A stretch of DNA of 64,000 nt. Source: Diplolepis rosae (taxonomy: Eukaryota > Arthropoda > Insecta > Hymenoptera > Diplolepididae). Location of the stretch: NCBI GenBank assembly GCA_030998225.1, contig JAPYXD010000714.1:6634001-6698000 (forward strand), written 5' to 3'. Shown here one piece after another: positions 43,695 through 55,398 of this stretch (its first letter is position 1; each line of letters opens with the position of its first letter). The notes beneath the pieces were generated by a model that made no database searches, was not told where the DNA came from, and saw only the letters and a program-made list of their open reading frames with translations. Made by a program: the position numbers and the translations under genes.

Positions 43695-44160
43695 TTGTTT
43701 GTTAGCCTTAGGGTTTCCTGACAAGGCTTCAACCCCTATTTAGTTTCCCTTGTTTATATTCAAACTTATATTGATAATCCTGGAGTCTAAATCGCCATCG
43801 CAGCAACATTGCTCTTGGATTATTAATATAAGTCATTCTGTGAACTGGTTTGCATTCGCAGGCTCCTTACCATACAAATATAGGCTAAAGTTCGTGACAG
43901 CATACGACACCGCCAGGCATTCCTTTTCTGCTTTCGAGTAGTTTTGTTCGCAGGAATTCATCACTTCGGAAAAGTGGACAATGAGCATATCTACTCCGTC
44001 GTTTTCTTGGGTTAATCCAAAGTGGAGAATTGTAAGAAGATTTAGAGTAACCTATTATCTCGCTGCTGTATTATCTTTTAGTTTGCAGAATGACCTTGTC
44101 TGTCGCATCGTAAGGATACCTATATTGTTTCTTGGCAATCACTTCGTTATCCATTGTTGG
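43695..44160 (-). pseudogene. pol: RNase H scrap of the second gypsy element
   Basis: The block SCEQNYSKAEKECLAVSYAV followed by SLYLYGKEP is the RNase H catalytic-Glu region of Ty3/gypsy Pol. The protease frame above ends in the RT-entry block, so essentially the whole RT has been deleted between about 44164 and 44120. Confidence 0.75.
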
Positions 44161-44163
44161 AAT

Positions 44164-45055
44164 TCAGTGCTGGATCAGATGACTGCTGCTAAGCCTCTCG
44201 CCATTTAGGTGGAACATATCAGCGTAGTCATCTGCCCATCTAAGGACGTAATCCTCCTCTTCATCATTTGGATGAAAAATGCGCAGGTTCCTTTTCACTC
44301 TTTCGGCACGCTCTGCATAAGAGCTCAGATGTCCCTGTATGCCAAGGATAGAGTACTCGAGTTCTGAGTCAGAGGATTCTTCACCGGGACATGTACATAA
44401 ATCGACCGGTCTGACCGCCTGGGGGGAAATTCCTATATTTATGTCGTCTTTCGTGGTATTGATGGCAATCGCGTGACAGATGCCATTGTGTTTCGAGACT
44501 GCTGCCTCTACAAGGTAGAGCCCTTCAGGAGTATCCATTTTAGGTGGGTAGCCTTCATCAACCTCTGGGTTTGTGACGCTTATAGCAATAGATTGCCTCG
44601 TTTTAGCTCTAATTTGTAATATTCTGGAAAAATCTTTGATTTCGGTTTTAAGTGATTCTCTGGCTTCCTGTGATTTTCGATCAATGAAAGGGATCGATGT
44701 GATAGGGTTGGAAGCAGTCACTAATGCGTTGTGCCGGAAGGAAATTTGAGCCTGTTCCTGCCTCAAATAAGGTCTCCCGAGAATTCCAACTGGTGAAATG
44801 GGGGTGCTATTTTCCACGACATGTGATTCCACTAGGGTATTTAGTATTGAAAGGCTGATGGTGCCTATCGTACTTCCGGGTGGTTCGGTTATTCTGGTGA
44901 TCGGGATTGATCTTTTCGGGTCAAGAATTAGTTCTTGACGCAAGGCGCTCAGATGTTTGATTAGATTAACGTCCGAACCTCGGTCCGCAAGAAAACTAGC
45001 TTTGGTGTTGCGGAACTCAGGTGCACTCAACTTAACTACGGGTGAGTCTTCGGTT
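44164..45055 (-). pseudogene. pol: Second gypsy protease, DTG changed to DRG
   Basis: A long open frame (288 codons). FLADRGSDVNLIKHL is the retropepsin active-site loop, but the catalytic D-T-G reads D-R-G, which should be inactive. PVGILGRPYL is the second family block. The remaining 180 residues are linker up to the RT entry (SSSHLIQH). An otherwise clean frame with a destroyed active site points to decay rather than selection. Confidence 0.8.
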
Positions 45056-45655
45056 TTGGATCTTATTCGAAAGATCCTACTGAGCTCTCCTGGAAGTGGA
45101 CTGCCTGGAAATGCTCTCGGTGAGTTTGGTTCGTTGCCGCGTCGGAGCGACGAACCTGTTGGGAGTTTAAATGCTCTGGAGGTCCTGGCGACATCGATCT
45201 AGGAGGTTTCATGGCTCCTGGCGGCCTACTATACCCGCGCCACGGTTGATTACCCCCGGGACCGTTCCTGTTCGGGGTGTTCAGAGGGGTACTGCGGCAT
45301 AGGTGGAAGGGGTGGGTATGAGAAGGCGTATTTGTAGGTTGGAGGGTATGGTGGGGGATAAGAGTAGGGGAACTGTGGTGGGTATGAAGGATATTGTGGC
45401 GGGTATTGGTAAAGTGGTTGGCGTAAGTATGTCAGATTGCGTAGGTTGGAGACTTCTGGTGCAACACCACCTTTTGCCCTTTCTGCCTTATCTGGTTTAA
45501 CCATTTGTCTTGTATAAGGGCTAGGTGTTTGCGCGCGTTCCGGAATTTTCCCGTTTTGCCGCATGATGTGGTAAGATGACGCGGAGGGCCTTGCTCTTTC
45601 CGCTTGCCTTAGTCTTTCTTCTATGTTATAATGGGTGACCTCCGCTGAAACGTCA
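45056..45655 (-). pseudogene. gag: Second gypsy Gag C-terminal part, Pro/Tyr-rich
   Basis: The frame continues from the insertion edge at about 45655 through EERLRQAERARPSASSYH to a Pro/Tyr-rich end (repeats such as YPPQYPSYPPQFP, 45250-45420). No zinc knuckle is visible. The downstream frame break precedes the protease. Confidence 0.55.
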
Positions 45656-46950
45656 AAAAAAAATTAAACTTATCAAAGCGGACCCGAGGACTCGGGATTA
45701 CTCTCGGCGTCACCGGCGTTACTTAGGCGACTTCTAAAAATGAGCGCCTGGCGTCTCCCGACGCAATATTCATAAACTGATGACCCTGAAAATAAAAACT
45801 TAGCTTGCAACAAGAAAAAGCGAAGCCAAGCAGGAGTTCCGGCTAGGGCGATTGTGGATTCGAGAGTCCGGATCAGGTAAGGTTTTAGGTTAGGGAAGGA
45901 ATCTTAAACTAAAACATAGGAGCTCTTGCATAAACAAAATAAAATAAATTAAGCAACTTATAGGTTAACTACAGCTACAATTTATTCATTGGTGGGCAAG
46001 GCCCTGGCTCGACACAAACGCAAAATGATAGAAGAAATGAAATATCTTCGCCAATAATGGCACATGGCACATGAGCCTTGTACATAGGCTCTGAAAAAGG
46101 CTGAGAGCCACGCGGTTTAACAGAATAAAAATTTCTTCATGTCCCGGAATAGACTCTCAAAGACTTACCAGAGATCTGGCCGCGACCTCGCGCCTCACTT
46201 CGTCCAAATCAAAATCCCCGGTGGCGTCTATTAGTAGGTGGAAGTTTAATAATTTTCCCCTTAGCTATTTACCACTCGGGTGACAACGACAGAATAGAGC
46301 TGCACGCCAAAGGTGTCGCGCAGTTTTATTACATCAGCTGGAAAGGCTAGCGCACGCGCATGAAGCTCAGTTTTGCACGGGCGACTCGTCTTGTGAGGAC
46401 GACGGCGCCAGGCAACCAATGAGCTGAAGCGTCTATCGTTCAGCTTGCCCCATTGGCTTAAAACGTAGAGGGGTGCGTTCAAATTACGTAGAGTTTGTAC
46501 TGCACAACACAGCAGTTACAAACAGGCAATACAATTAAATACTATTATGTAGTAGTACAAATTATTTTATACATATGGTGTGGCAATTCCAACTGAATAT
46601 GCGCTGTATATATTAAACATAAGAGCAGCGTCGTGACGGCATTGGACTTTATGGCATGCAGCACGTGGTTGGTTTTAGATGCCATGCCTGCCGGGTGATG
46701 CCCTCTGTGGCTTGCCTGTGAACCCTTCTGCGTGCGATGGTAACACAGCGATCTCCTTAGTGGCGCCTTTCTAGCTGGTGTTTTTAAATGAAACAAATAA
46801 AAAAAGAAAACGGTCAGAAAAACCATCAAAAATAAAAGAATTTTATGAGCAGCTCTCAGACTATCCCTGACAGTGTTGAGTTTTAATTAAAAAAGGTGGC
46901 TTGGGCTCGATCCTGTCCTTGTCGGTCGAGGTAAAAAAAATTTAACGTAA
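45656..46950. mobile_element. Unidentified insertion splitting Gag
   Basis: Gag coding stops at about 46955 and resumes at about 45655, so some 1.3 kb was inserted. The segment is GC-richer in places (45680-45780, 46150-46480), with no RT or transposase. A word 'tggcttgggctcgatcc' near 46897 resembles a primer-binding site, but the ends are not TG...CA. A solo LTR or a nonautonomous element are both possible. Confidence 0.4.
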
Positions 46951-46951
46951 C

Positions 46952-47275
46952 CTACCACGGTACAATGTGAAGGGCATGTTCGAGGGCCTCACCAAGGTCC
47001 TTCGGATTTCTGGTGTCTACAACTGTAGACATTTTGTCCGGGAGACCTTTAATGATGGCGTCTGGTGTACAATCCACCACCGGTTTCATCATGGTGGTAC
47101 TCTCACTTATCTCATGAGTAGTATCGACATAATGAACCTGCGTATACTTATCCTGGATTGCATGTTTTGCCCCACTCAGCAAACCCTGTACCCGTTCGTA
47201 ATAATCGTTTACGGTTTCCGTTTTGTGTTCCCATGTATGGATACTTACGAGTACAGTTATTAATAACAATTAGAA
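46952..47275 (-). pseudogene. gag: Second gypsy Gag capsid fragment
   Basis: ETVNDYYERVQGLLSGAKHAI and later PDAIIKGLPDKMSTVVDTRNP belong to the retrotransposon Gag capsid family (Retrotrans_gag-like). The N-terminal half is absent. A CA/CAA-rich stretch lies just upstream (47285-47320). Confidence 0.75.
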
Positions 47276-47329
47276 TATATACAGATGCATATGCACACAC
47301 AACAACAACAACAAAATATACAGAAGTAA

Positions 47330-48600
47330 AAATGTATTAGATAGTGGCCTATTATTAAAACTGGAAATTTTCAGGCTCACAATAGGAAAATGTCGTCTTT
47401 ATTATCTCAGCTGTAGCAATTCAAGAAACTCAAAGTGTCGACCTTACTAGCAATGAGCTAGTGATAAAAAAGAGGTGAAATCGAACTTTGTCTGACGTAT
47501 TAAACTTCAACGGTGAAGAAATTGAATCACTCTGAAATTTGTCCTGTTTCTGATTCTGAGTCTAATACGATAATTTCAGTGTCAGAAATTTTGCTCTCGG
47601 AAATATTCCATTTAGGGCCCTTCCAATAAGAATGTAAATTTTAGCAGTGTATTTAGATACAGAACTCTTGAGAAGAAAATATATATACAATTGGGATGAA
47701 ATTTATTATTAATTTTTTTCAAGAAGTGGAAAAAAAACAAAAAATGAATAATAAAACAAATCTATTATTACTGTAGAAGTCTGTTAGATTTTGATCGAAT
47801 AGAATTTTCATCTAACGGGACATAGAATAAGGAGTATTCGAACTCTCGACGTGGCCAACAGAGTCTATGACTCAACGTACGTACCACAGAGGGGACGAAA
47901 TTCTAAGAAAATTCAAACCAGAAGATTCTGATTTGAATGTTTCTCTCCTTATTCTATGGAATAGGGGGAATTATCAATTCAATCGCTCAACGGTCACAGC
48001 AGAGTCTGTGACTCAACGTACGTGCTTCAGAGCGAGAGAACCACTAGAATTTTTATTGAATTAATAATTCAATCTAAACTCTGTTATATTATTCTCCTCC
48101 CGCGGTATGTAAATTTTAAGAAATATTTGGGAATCCTGACAACAAATATTTATTGTTGGGCTGAGATTAATGATAAAGTATAGTAAATGAGTCAAAAGAA
48201 ATATGCAATACACGTGTGTCAAGAATAGAGAGGTAGACAAGCTTATTATTTGGAACTGGACGCTCTTTGAGACTCTTGTTTTGAATTGTCCTTCTGCTGA
48301 AAAGCATAAAGGGTAATTTCCTATACGAAAAATATGTCGAGATAGGTAATTTAAAATAATGATTGAGCCATTTTTCTTCGAAAATGAGCAAGGAGCCGCC
48401 GTTGCGGTCAATGCCGTCCTAACACGAGGCTAGGCATACCTGTTAAAACCAAAGACCCTCTCTATCGAAGCAAAACACCACCCGCGGGACTACCTTTCGG
48501 CTTTGAGATTCTCGGGCGATTGGTTTCGGCTTATAGTCGGGTGCCACTCTTTCGTCGTGCGTTCGCCCAGAACGTATCCTCTAGCCGCCTGCCTATTAGG
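47330..48600. other. No recognisable gene
   Basis: Contains a short direct duplication ('cagagtctatgactcaacgtacgt' near 47860 and again near 48002), and otherwise AT-rich sequence. The frames at 48061-48411 are shadows without any family. Confidence 0.4.
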
Positions 48601-48601
48601 C

Positions 48602-49729
48602 TTAACCGACCAGCCGCACTAGCCAGGAGAAGGATAAGATTCCTCCCCTAACCGTCGTGGCAGCCCAGTCCGCCCAAGACTCGCGACTTGGAGCGTAGGC
48701 CCCAATGCGATTTCTACTTGCCCTCCCCGTTGTTTCGCTCCCGACCCCATCGAGATCTCTCGTCTCCATCACAAGTGTAACGAATGACTCGATGAGCGTC
48801 CAGGTTCGTTCAAACTGGGGCATCAGAGAGACCATTGTGTCAGGAGTGAGCTCAGCTCCCACTGCCTGACCAACGGCCACTCTTGCCATGCCCCACTTTG
48901 CGCAGACGAAGAGTGCGTGCTCCGCATTATCCACAGGGGAATCACAGTAGCAACACATCTCCTCGCCTCACTTCTTAAAGTGCCTTAGGTTCGCGTTGAA
49001 ACAGCCATAGCCTGAGAGCGCTTACGCCAAGTTAAAGTCGACTTCCCCGTGCTTTCTGTTCTCGACGAGTCTGCGCCTTCCATCCTTGCGGATGGCTTCC
49101 TTCGCGCGAGCGATTTCCTGCAGGTCGGTACGGGTAAGCTCCTTGCGGCGCTAAAAGGTCTCCTGCCTTCCGTGTGCCCATAAATCTATTAGCGGAATGC
49201 TCGCCAGGACCAACACAGCACTCGTCGAAGCATTTCTGTATACAGAAACTATTCTTAGCGCGACTGATCTCTGCGCTGAGAACAGTTTCCTCTGGATAGC
49301 ATGGTTCTGCAGGGCATTTTTCCAGACTGAAGCTGCATCATGAGGCGGCTTCGAAAGCACCACGCTCGCCACCAGTCTCCTCTTTGCTTCCCTGGGTCAA
49401 TCAACAATTGGCATAAGCCGAGCCAAGTTTGCTCCACATTAGATGGCTTTGGCAGTTGCAATCTGTAAGTTTTCGCTGAAGTTAAGCCTTCGATCCAACT
49501 GCACCCCCAGGTACTTGATGCTTGTTTTCCATTCGACCTTATGTTCTCCGAGTACGATCCTCGGGTACTGAAAGGATCTCTTGTCCGTGACGAGCAAAGC
49601 CTCGTTTTTTTCAGGGGCCACTTTCAGGCCTCTGCTATCCAACAAACACTTTGTCCGCCACAGGCTTTCATTGATCCTGCGCAAGGCCACTTGCCACACA
49701 GCCAACGTAACAATCGATCTTTTGTGCAC
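48602..49729 (-). pseudogene. R1-clade LINE: RT end to C-terminal zinc knuckle
   Basis: The frame 49729-49439 is the RT thumb (GLKVAPEKNEALLVTDKRSF and KYLGVQLDRRLNFSENL). The middle (49461-49020) holds the region with YRNASTSAVLVLASIPLIDL, in two frames. The end (48958-48602) shows MCCYCDSPVDNAEHALFVC, the C-terminal CCHC-like knuckle of R1/I-type elements. Frame changes and stops are present. The GC content is higher than in the flanks. 5' truncation is typical for LINEs. Confidence 0.8.
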
Positions 49730-49740
49730 CGTTTTCGAAA

Positions 49741-50115
49741 ATCGAATAATCAGCCAAAATTCTTATGTCAATTGGCCGCCTCGGAGCTGTGATTCGACCC
49801 CGTTAGACTATTTTTTAGGCGAGCCGTTAAGGATAAATGTTACGCTAAACACCCAGAGACGATTGAGGCCTTGAAACACGAAATCGAAGTTGTCATTTAT
49901 GGGATTGAAGCCCAAACAAGCGAAAATGTACTGAAAAATTGGGTTGATTGAATGTGGTACTGTAAGGCCAGCCGTGTCAGTCATTTGAATGATATTGTGT
50001 TTCATTCTTGAATAGAAAGGTTCAATCTTTTTAATAAAACCATACTTTATAAAAAATATCCATAAGTTTGTTTTTATAGCCGATTCAAATTTCAAATGTA
50101 ATATGGCCCACCCTA
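49741..50115 (+). pseudogene. Tc1/mariner-type transposase C-terminal fragment
   Basis: The frame reads NWPPRSCDSTPLDYFL, the catalytic-third-Asp block of mariner-like enzymes, then a tail with LKNWVD and YCKASRVSHLND. A terminal-repeat-like 'atatggcccaccctata' follows at 50100-50117. It abuts the R1 LINE directly, so one was inserted in the other. Confidence 0.75.
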
Positions 50116-50652
50116 TAATAGCAGAAAGAAAAAGGCAACCTCCATGTCATCACCCTTGAATTCTTTATTCTCATACTTTCGTTGTAGTTACTTTATATTT
50201 ATGTGCTCAATCTTATAATAGGATTACTGGTGATTTTAGGATAGAAAGGATTGATTGAGCATTCTCTATTAAAACTTATTTCTATTTTGCATGTACACCC
50301 GATATAAGTTTTCGTATAATTTTTAGAATAGTTTTTTTTAATAAAAATATCATGCATTTCAATCAATAATCGATTTCTTTAAATTAACTTTATTTTATAA
50401 TGCAATGCCAAAAATAATAATAACATAGATATATATATATATATATGGACAAATAAATTATTTTTTCTAAGGTTTTAAAGCTGATGGTTTAGAGGGTGAG
50501 ATGCTAGAAGTGGATTCTCTTTCAGTTTGAATCTAGGGTTTATTCTTTGATACAGACACCAATGTTTTCAAAGTGTGTTTTGAGCTATTTTTTTCTTCCG
50601 TTGTAAGATAATTTAATTCAGATCCAACTGATACTTTAAATTCTAGGAGTTC

Positions 50653-50990
50653 TTAGTCTAGGGAAATTTTAACTTCGCCTTCCTTAGGGTCTGGTTTTAC
50701 TACCTTATTACTAATTATGAGACCTATGTACGCTGTTTCCTTAAAAAAGTCGCAGTTTTCAGGATGTATTGAAAGGTTATCTTCTATTAGTTGTTTAAGA
50801 TGACGTCTTCCTTTCATTCCATGGTCTTCTAAGTCATCAACACATACTGTGGTATCATCTTTATGGGCAAATAATTCAGTGCCCTGCAGCCCTAGTAGAA
50901 CTTGGTCCATTAGGCGTCAAAAAGTGGTAGGAGAATTTTTCAATTGCATGGGAATTCATATATACTAGGATAAAAAATAGATTCTTCATA
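50653..50990 (-). pseudogene. Gypsy RT fragment with altered Y-x-D-D
   Basis: MDQVLLGLQGTELFAHKDDT carries the palm block in which the usual Tyr-Leu of Y-L-D-D reads His-Lys, followed by HPENCDFFKETAYIGLIIS. Only about 110 residues remain. It is not continuous with the other gypsy elements here. Confidence 0.75.
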
Positions 50991-51139
50991 TGAATACATT
51001 TAATTACATTTATATTTCCATAAATTAATATAAAGTAACTTTAAAAAATTTATCCCCAGAATTGGAATTTTATTATTGCGAAGTTTGAATAAGTTTTCAC
51101 TGTTTCCCGAAATATGGCATTACCAGAGCAGGGTGCATG

Positions 51140-51900
51140 TAGCTTAAGATAGTTCGCTATTATCTAAGTAGGGAGGATGAAAATTCTTTCAAAATTTTAA
51201 GAGGGGTCCCGTAGTGACCGTTGCGGCTGTATACGTACCCTGTCATGTAAGTAGTGGGATTGTTGATCCTATTCGAGAGTGAAAGATCGGGATGTTCAGT
51301 ATGTTGTATAAGATGGCGTGCAGATCGTCTGAAGTCATAGGCTGATTCCTTTTTGTCGTAGCGGGGGGTTTGACGGGTGTGTCCGGAAGAGAGAAAATCG
51401 ACCGTGGTCTTACGGGCTTAACGGTGACCTTCTTGGGGGAGGCGATCCTGGATGGTTTCCAAGGTCCTTTTAGATTATTCGAGCGGATCAGTACTGGGTC
51501 GAAGGCTAACGCTAGATGCGTATGAGAAATACGTTGGTTATCTTAGAGCGAAGAATGCCAGCAGGAGTCTTCGGGTGGTACTGAACGCGCTTGTGTCGGT
51601 CACGGGTTCAGGGGAGAAACTTTCTAGTGGCGCCCCCCTGGTAGACCGGAGAAGAGAGATACTGGAAATCTATCGGGCTCTGTGGGAGGTATTCCAGGTT
51701 GTTGGACGATATCCAATCAGGCACGTATAGTAGAGCCGATGTCCGTGCAACAGATGTTTCTCGGTGGAGGAGGTAGTCCTCGTAAACCCTGGTCTGGTAA
51801 GGCAAGATGGTGCGTTCGTGACCCAGATCCTTCTGTTAGCCAGGTGGAACTGTCCCAGTAGCGTAACGAGAAGATGCTTCGCCTTGCTTCCGCTAATATG
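51140..51900. other. GC-richer segment, not identified
   Basis: Open frames exist on both strands (51452-51730 plus, 51608-51805 and 51670-51969 minus), but none shows a motif I know. The base composition resembles the second gypsy element, so an unrecognised retroelement leader or Gag piece is possible. Confidence 0.3.
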
Positions 51901-51904
51901 GACG

Positions 51905-52660
51905 GAGAGAAAGGGAGTGAATGTTTTAGATTTTGAAGATGAACGCTCCGGCGCACCGAAAAAATTCAAAGACGAAGAATTGGAGGTTTGACTTAAAGAA
52001 AACTCATGTCAGACGCTAGATAAACCTGCAGAATCATTAGAAGTGAATCATACAACAGTTTGAAACGTTTAAAAGCATTCGGAATGATTCAAAAGCAAAG
52101 AAATCAAGTGCTGTACGAGTTGAAGCTGAAAAAGGTCGAACGACATCTTTTCACGTGTGAATAACTGCTCCAACGGTAAAAAAGTAAAGGTTATTTGTAT
52201 CGTATCGGGACTGGTGATAAAAATGGATACACAACGATAACACTAGGCGTAGAAAATCGTGTGATAAACCGAGCCATGCATCAATATCGTCGAAAAAAAC
52301 AAATATCCGTGGTCCCAAGCATCTGTTCTGCATTCGATGGGATTAGCTGGGTGTTGTTTATCTTAAGCTGCACAAACCGAACTAAACCTTTAAGAAAGAT
52401 AGATATCGATTACAATTGATCTGTTTGAGCAGAAAATCTAAGGAAAAACGGCTGATATACGAAAGGAGGCATGACAAAGTTATATTGCAGCATGACAACG
52501 CTGGGCTACATGTTACAAAATCGCTGAAAACCTACTTGGAAGTGCTTGGATGAAAAGTCCCATCACACCTGCCGCATTAACCAAACATTGCCCCTTTCAA
52601 TTATTACTAGTTCTGATCGATGATACATGACCTGGCTAGAGAAAAAGTGTATAACTCAGC
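51905..52660 (+). pseudogene. Mariner transposase, heavily decayed
   Basis: Pieces in order across frames: DFEDERSGAPKKFKDEELE (end of the HTH region), SLEVNHTTV, KKVERHLFTCE, a YRIGTGDKNG block where the first catalytic Asp (TGDE in the family) falls, and a later LQHDN-type block near 52488 for the second Asp. Many stops. It is of mariner type and separate from the fragment at 49.7 kb. Confidence 0.75.
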
Positions 52661-52994
52661 AAAACTTGAGGTTTCACAGAGGTTTTATTTTTGCACGGAA
52701 AACTTAATCTTTCCAAATTTTGAGTTGCTTAATTCATATCTAAGATAAGAGTTTTTCTACAGTACCTCAGGATTCCCCTAACCTAGAGCAAAAATTATAC
52801 CTTCAAATAAGAAAAAATCAGATCGATAGCTATGATACATCACGATAATTTGTATTTTGTATTCTGTCCAGCGTATCGTGCAGGGCTTCACTAGACTAGC
52901 GCGCCAGGCCTCATTTCATTTCATTATTCAAACCTCTTCCTGTGGTCCAATTAAATTTCCGAATACACTTTTGTGTTCAGGATTTAAGGTAGTT

Positions 52995-53631
52995 GTCGTG
53001 CCAAAAATCAGTCTCTGGAAAAAGAAGTTTTTCTATGATTTCAAGACTGGAAATTATATCATCAGCCGTGTCGTATGTAAGGAAAAACACTCTTTTTAAT
53101 GAAAAAATTTAAAAATTACGAAAAATAATTTTTTTTGTAACAGGATTTTTCCTTACTATCGCTTCTTACCAATTTTTTGAAAATGATTGGTTTCTTAAAT
53201 CATAGCTTATTTTTTAGGAAAAAGATGCTCTAAAACTTAACCGTTCCCAATTTTTGAAACTGAATCAATTATTATCAAATACAGCAATTTGTTTATAAAA
53301 ATTTTGTTTTGGATAATTGATTTTTAAAGACTTCAGCCATTAAAGAATTTATTTTTAAAAATTGGAAACTGTTAACTTGTAGAGAATATTTTCACCGTAA
53401 AAATAAGCTATGATTTGAGAAACTTCAATCATTTTCAAAAAATTGGTAAGAAGCGATAGTAAGGAAAAATCCTATTACAAAAAACATTATTAAAAAATTA
53501 TTTTTCGTAATTTTTAAATTTTTTCATTAAAAAGAGTGTCTTTCCTTACATATGACACGGCTGATGATATAATTTCCAGTCTTGAAATCATAGAAAAACT
53601 TCTGTTTCCAGAGACTGATTTTTGGCACGAC
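52995..53631. repeat. Inverted duplication containing an exon start
   Basis: Arms of about 52995-53268 and 53358-53631 are reverse complements with small differences. Each arm includes a T-rich intron-like stretch, an acceptor-like 'ataatttccag' and the same 18-codon exon start (SLEIIEKLLFPETDFWHD). Outside that point the two sides differ. Confidence 0.8.
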
Positions 53632-53800
53632 TCGCGTGTCAACTCAATGCCAAAGCACATGCAGAGTAATTATTTGCCACAACGTATGCTCGAATGGACT
53701 CAAGTTTTTATGTACATATTTTCATTGTACTCAGACCTGAAGGCTACCGACGTGATCACTGATAGTTTATTTTATATCCAGAAGATGCTGTCTAGACAGA
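53571..53800 (+). CDS. Unknown exon-like segment
   Basis: After the acceptor at about 53570 the frame reads SLEIIEKLLFPETDFWHD and then SRVNSMPKHMQSNYL, LEWTQVFMYIFSLYSDLKATD and VITDSLFYIQKML. It looks like a helical, conserved protein rather than noise. I do not recognise the family, and a donor site is not clear. It could be an exon of a host gene or a captured fragment, since its start is duplicated in inverse orientation 600 bp upstream. Confidence 0.35.
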
Positions 53801-53919
53801 AGAATTTTATATTGATCTATTTCATTATTGATACTTATACTATTTTATCCAAGTAGTATATAATTTTTGGGTGGGAGAAATATATTATATTATTTCCTTA
53901 CTTATTATGTTACTTACAG

Positions 53920-54123
53920 TGTTATAGAATTGTGTCAAGCATTTGTTGAAGAACGAGGAGGTGTTTCTGGACTGAGTGTATTAAGAACTTTCCGACTATT
54001 GAGAATACTAAAATTGGTACGCTTTATGCCAAACTTACGACGGCAACTTTTTGTAATGCTGCGGACAATGGATAACGTTGCTGTATTTTTCTCACTTTTG
54101 ATGCTATTTATATTCATATTCAG
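53920..54123 (+). CDS. Ca-alpha1T: T-type voltage-gated calcium channel alpha-1 exon (repeat II S3-S5)
   Basis: A 204-bp exon with a good acceptor (atgttacttacag) and donor (CAG|GTAAGTA), phase 2 on both sides. The protein runs [15 protein letters not shown] (S3 end), then the voltage sensor [19 protein letters not shown] with Arg/Lys at every third position (S4), the linker [19 protein letters not shown], and the hydrophobic S5 start [10 protein letters not shown]. This order and the wording fit repeat II of Cav3 channels. The donor falls within FIFIF(S), matching a split Ser codon. No other channel exon is visible within 54 kb upstream or 10 kb downstream, so introns are huge or the exon has been moved. 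Confidence 0.85.
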
Positions 54124-54442
54124 GTAAGTAAACCACGTTTAATTTATTAGGTAGCACAATTGCGATAAAAACCCCTTAAGAATGTACTTAAACTCGAAGC
54201 CTGAATAATGTTTTCTTCCATTAGTATCAAAGTATTCAATTGATTTGAAATAAATATTTTCTGTATCATGTGAAGTGTCTAAAATAATTTTGAACATAAT
54301 ACATTTGCGATAGTGTCTGCCGCACGCATTTGTAAATAAATTCTTCATGTACTAAGTAAATTCATATCAACGCCCCAAACTCAGAGTCTGCGCGTCTGCT
54401 AAGCAGGGCACAATTCAATCATCTGATTGAGATATTATTTTA

Positions 54443-54735
54443 TGTGCCACCGGCGCGCGAACTCGTTTTTTCGCTACAGATAACAGTAGCGCAATGTAGT
54501 ATATTGCGCTACAGAGAAATGAAATGTAAAAATTGAACTGCGCATGCGCCTATAGCCATGCAGCGGAGCAACATTCTTCTTCTTATTTTTCTTCTTCTTC
54601 GTACAGCGTTAGCACCTTATTGGCAAAGCCTTGTACATTTGAACTGCGCATGGGTCTATCAAAATCCAATACTACTACACAAGATCGATAAAATCAAAAT
54701 GGCCGGGACTAGTCGTGACATATCAAGTGTAATGA
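54443..54735. repeat. Direct repeat B (pair with 38233-38520)
   Basis: Same sequence and orientation as the first copy, with a slightly longer (CTT)n part. It ends at 'agtgtaatga', after which the copies differ. It lies about 320 bp after the calcium-channel exon, in its presumed intron. Confidence 0.8.
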
Positions 54736-55398
54736 CTAGCGCCGCAAACAACCACAATACTAGATTAGATACGAGTGTACGCATAAAAACTCGTATACGC
54801 ACCGAAGTCACATAAAATAGAATACGTGCCAATGCACACAATTCGGGAAATGAAGACCAAAAAATCGCCCTTTTTTAGTTTTTTCTTTATAACATTAAAT
54901 GTAATCATCCCATCTTAATGACATAATTTGGAAAGTTGTATACAGTTGAATTGCGAATAAAATGAGCTGTCGCTTGATCTGATTGGACAATTGAAAGCGG
55001 AGAAAATTTGGAAAAACTAGGAAATTCAGCTTTTTGTTAAACAAATTAATATCTCATTTAATTTTTAACTTTTTAGGTTGAGGTTTAGTGGAAAAGTAGC
55101 AGGCTTTATGCTCGTTAAATGTATAAAAAAACGGACACTTTAAGATAATACGTTTCCGCGCTATTGACAATTAAATTTATTTAAGACGTTAATTGTAAAA
55201 TATCTACTTGCGGCAGAGGTGGTCCGATTGTTATTTTGAAAACGGCTTTTAAAAATATAAATCAAGCACAACAGAACGTCAACCTAGGTTTTTCGCTAAA
55301 ATGTTGTGAAGTTTATTTAAAAAATGCCCAAACATCGCTCCAAACGCTTGAACGCAGCAAAGTGACTGAGTGGAGGGAGGAGAAGGCGAGTAGGAGAA

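Noticed and set aside
46890..46930. Primer-binding-site-like 'tggcttgggctcgatcc'
   Set aside because: No LTR end in TG...CA next to it and no gag in the right direction, so not called.
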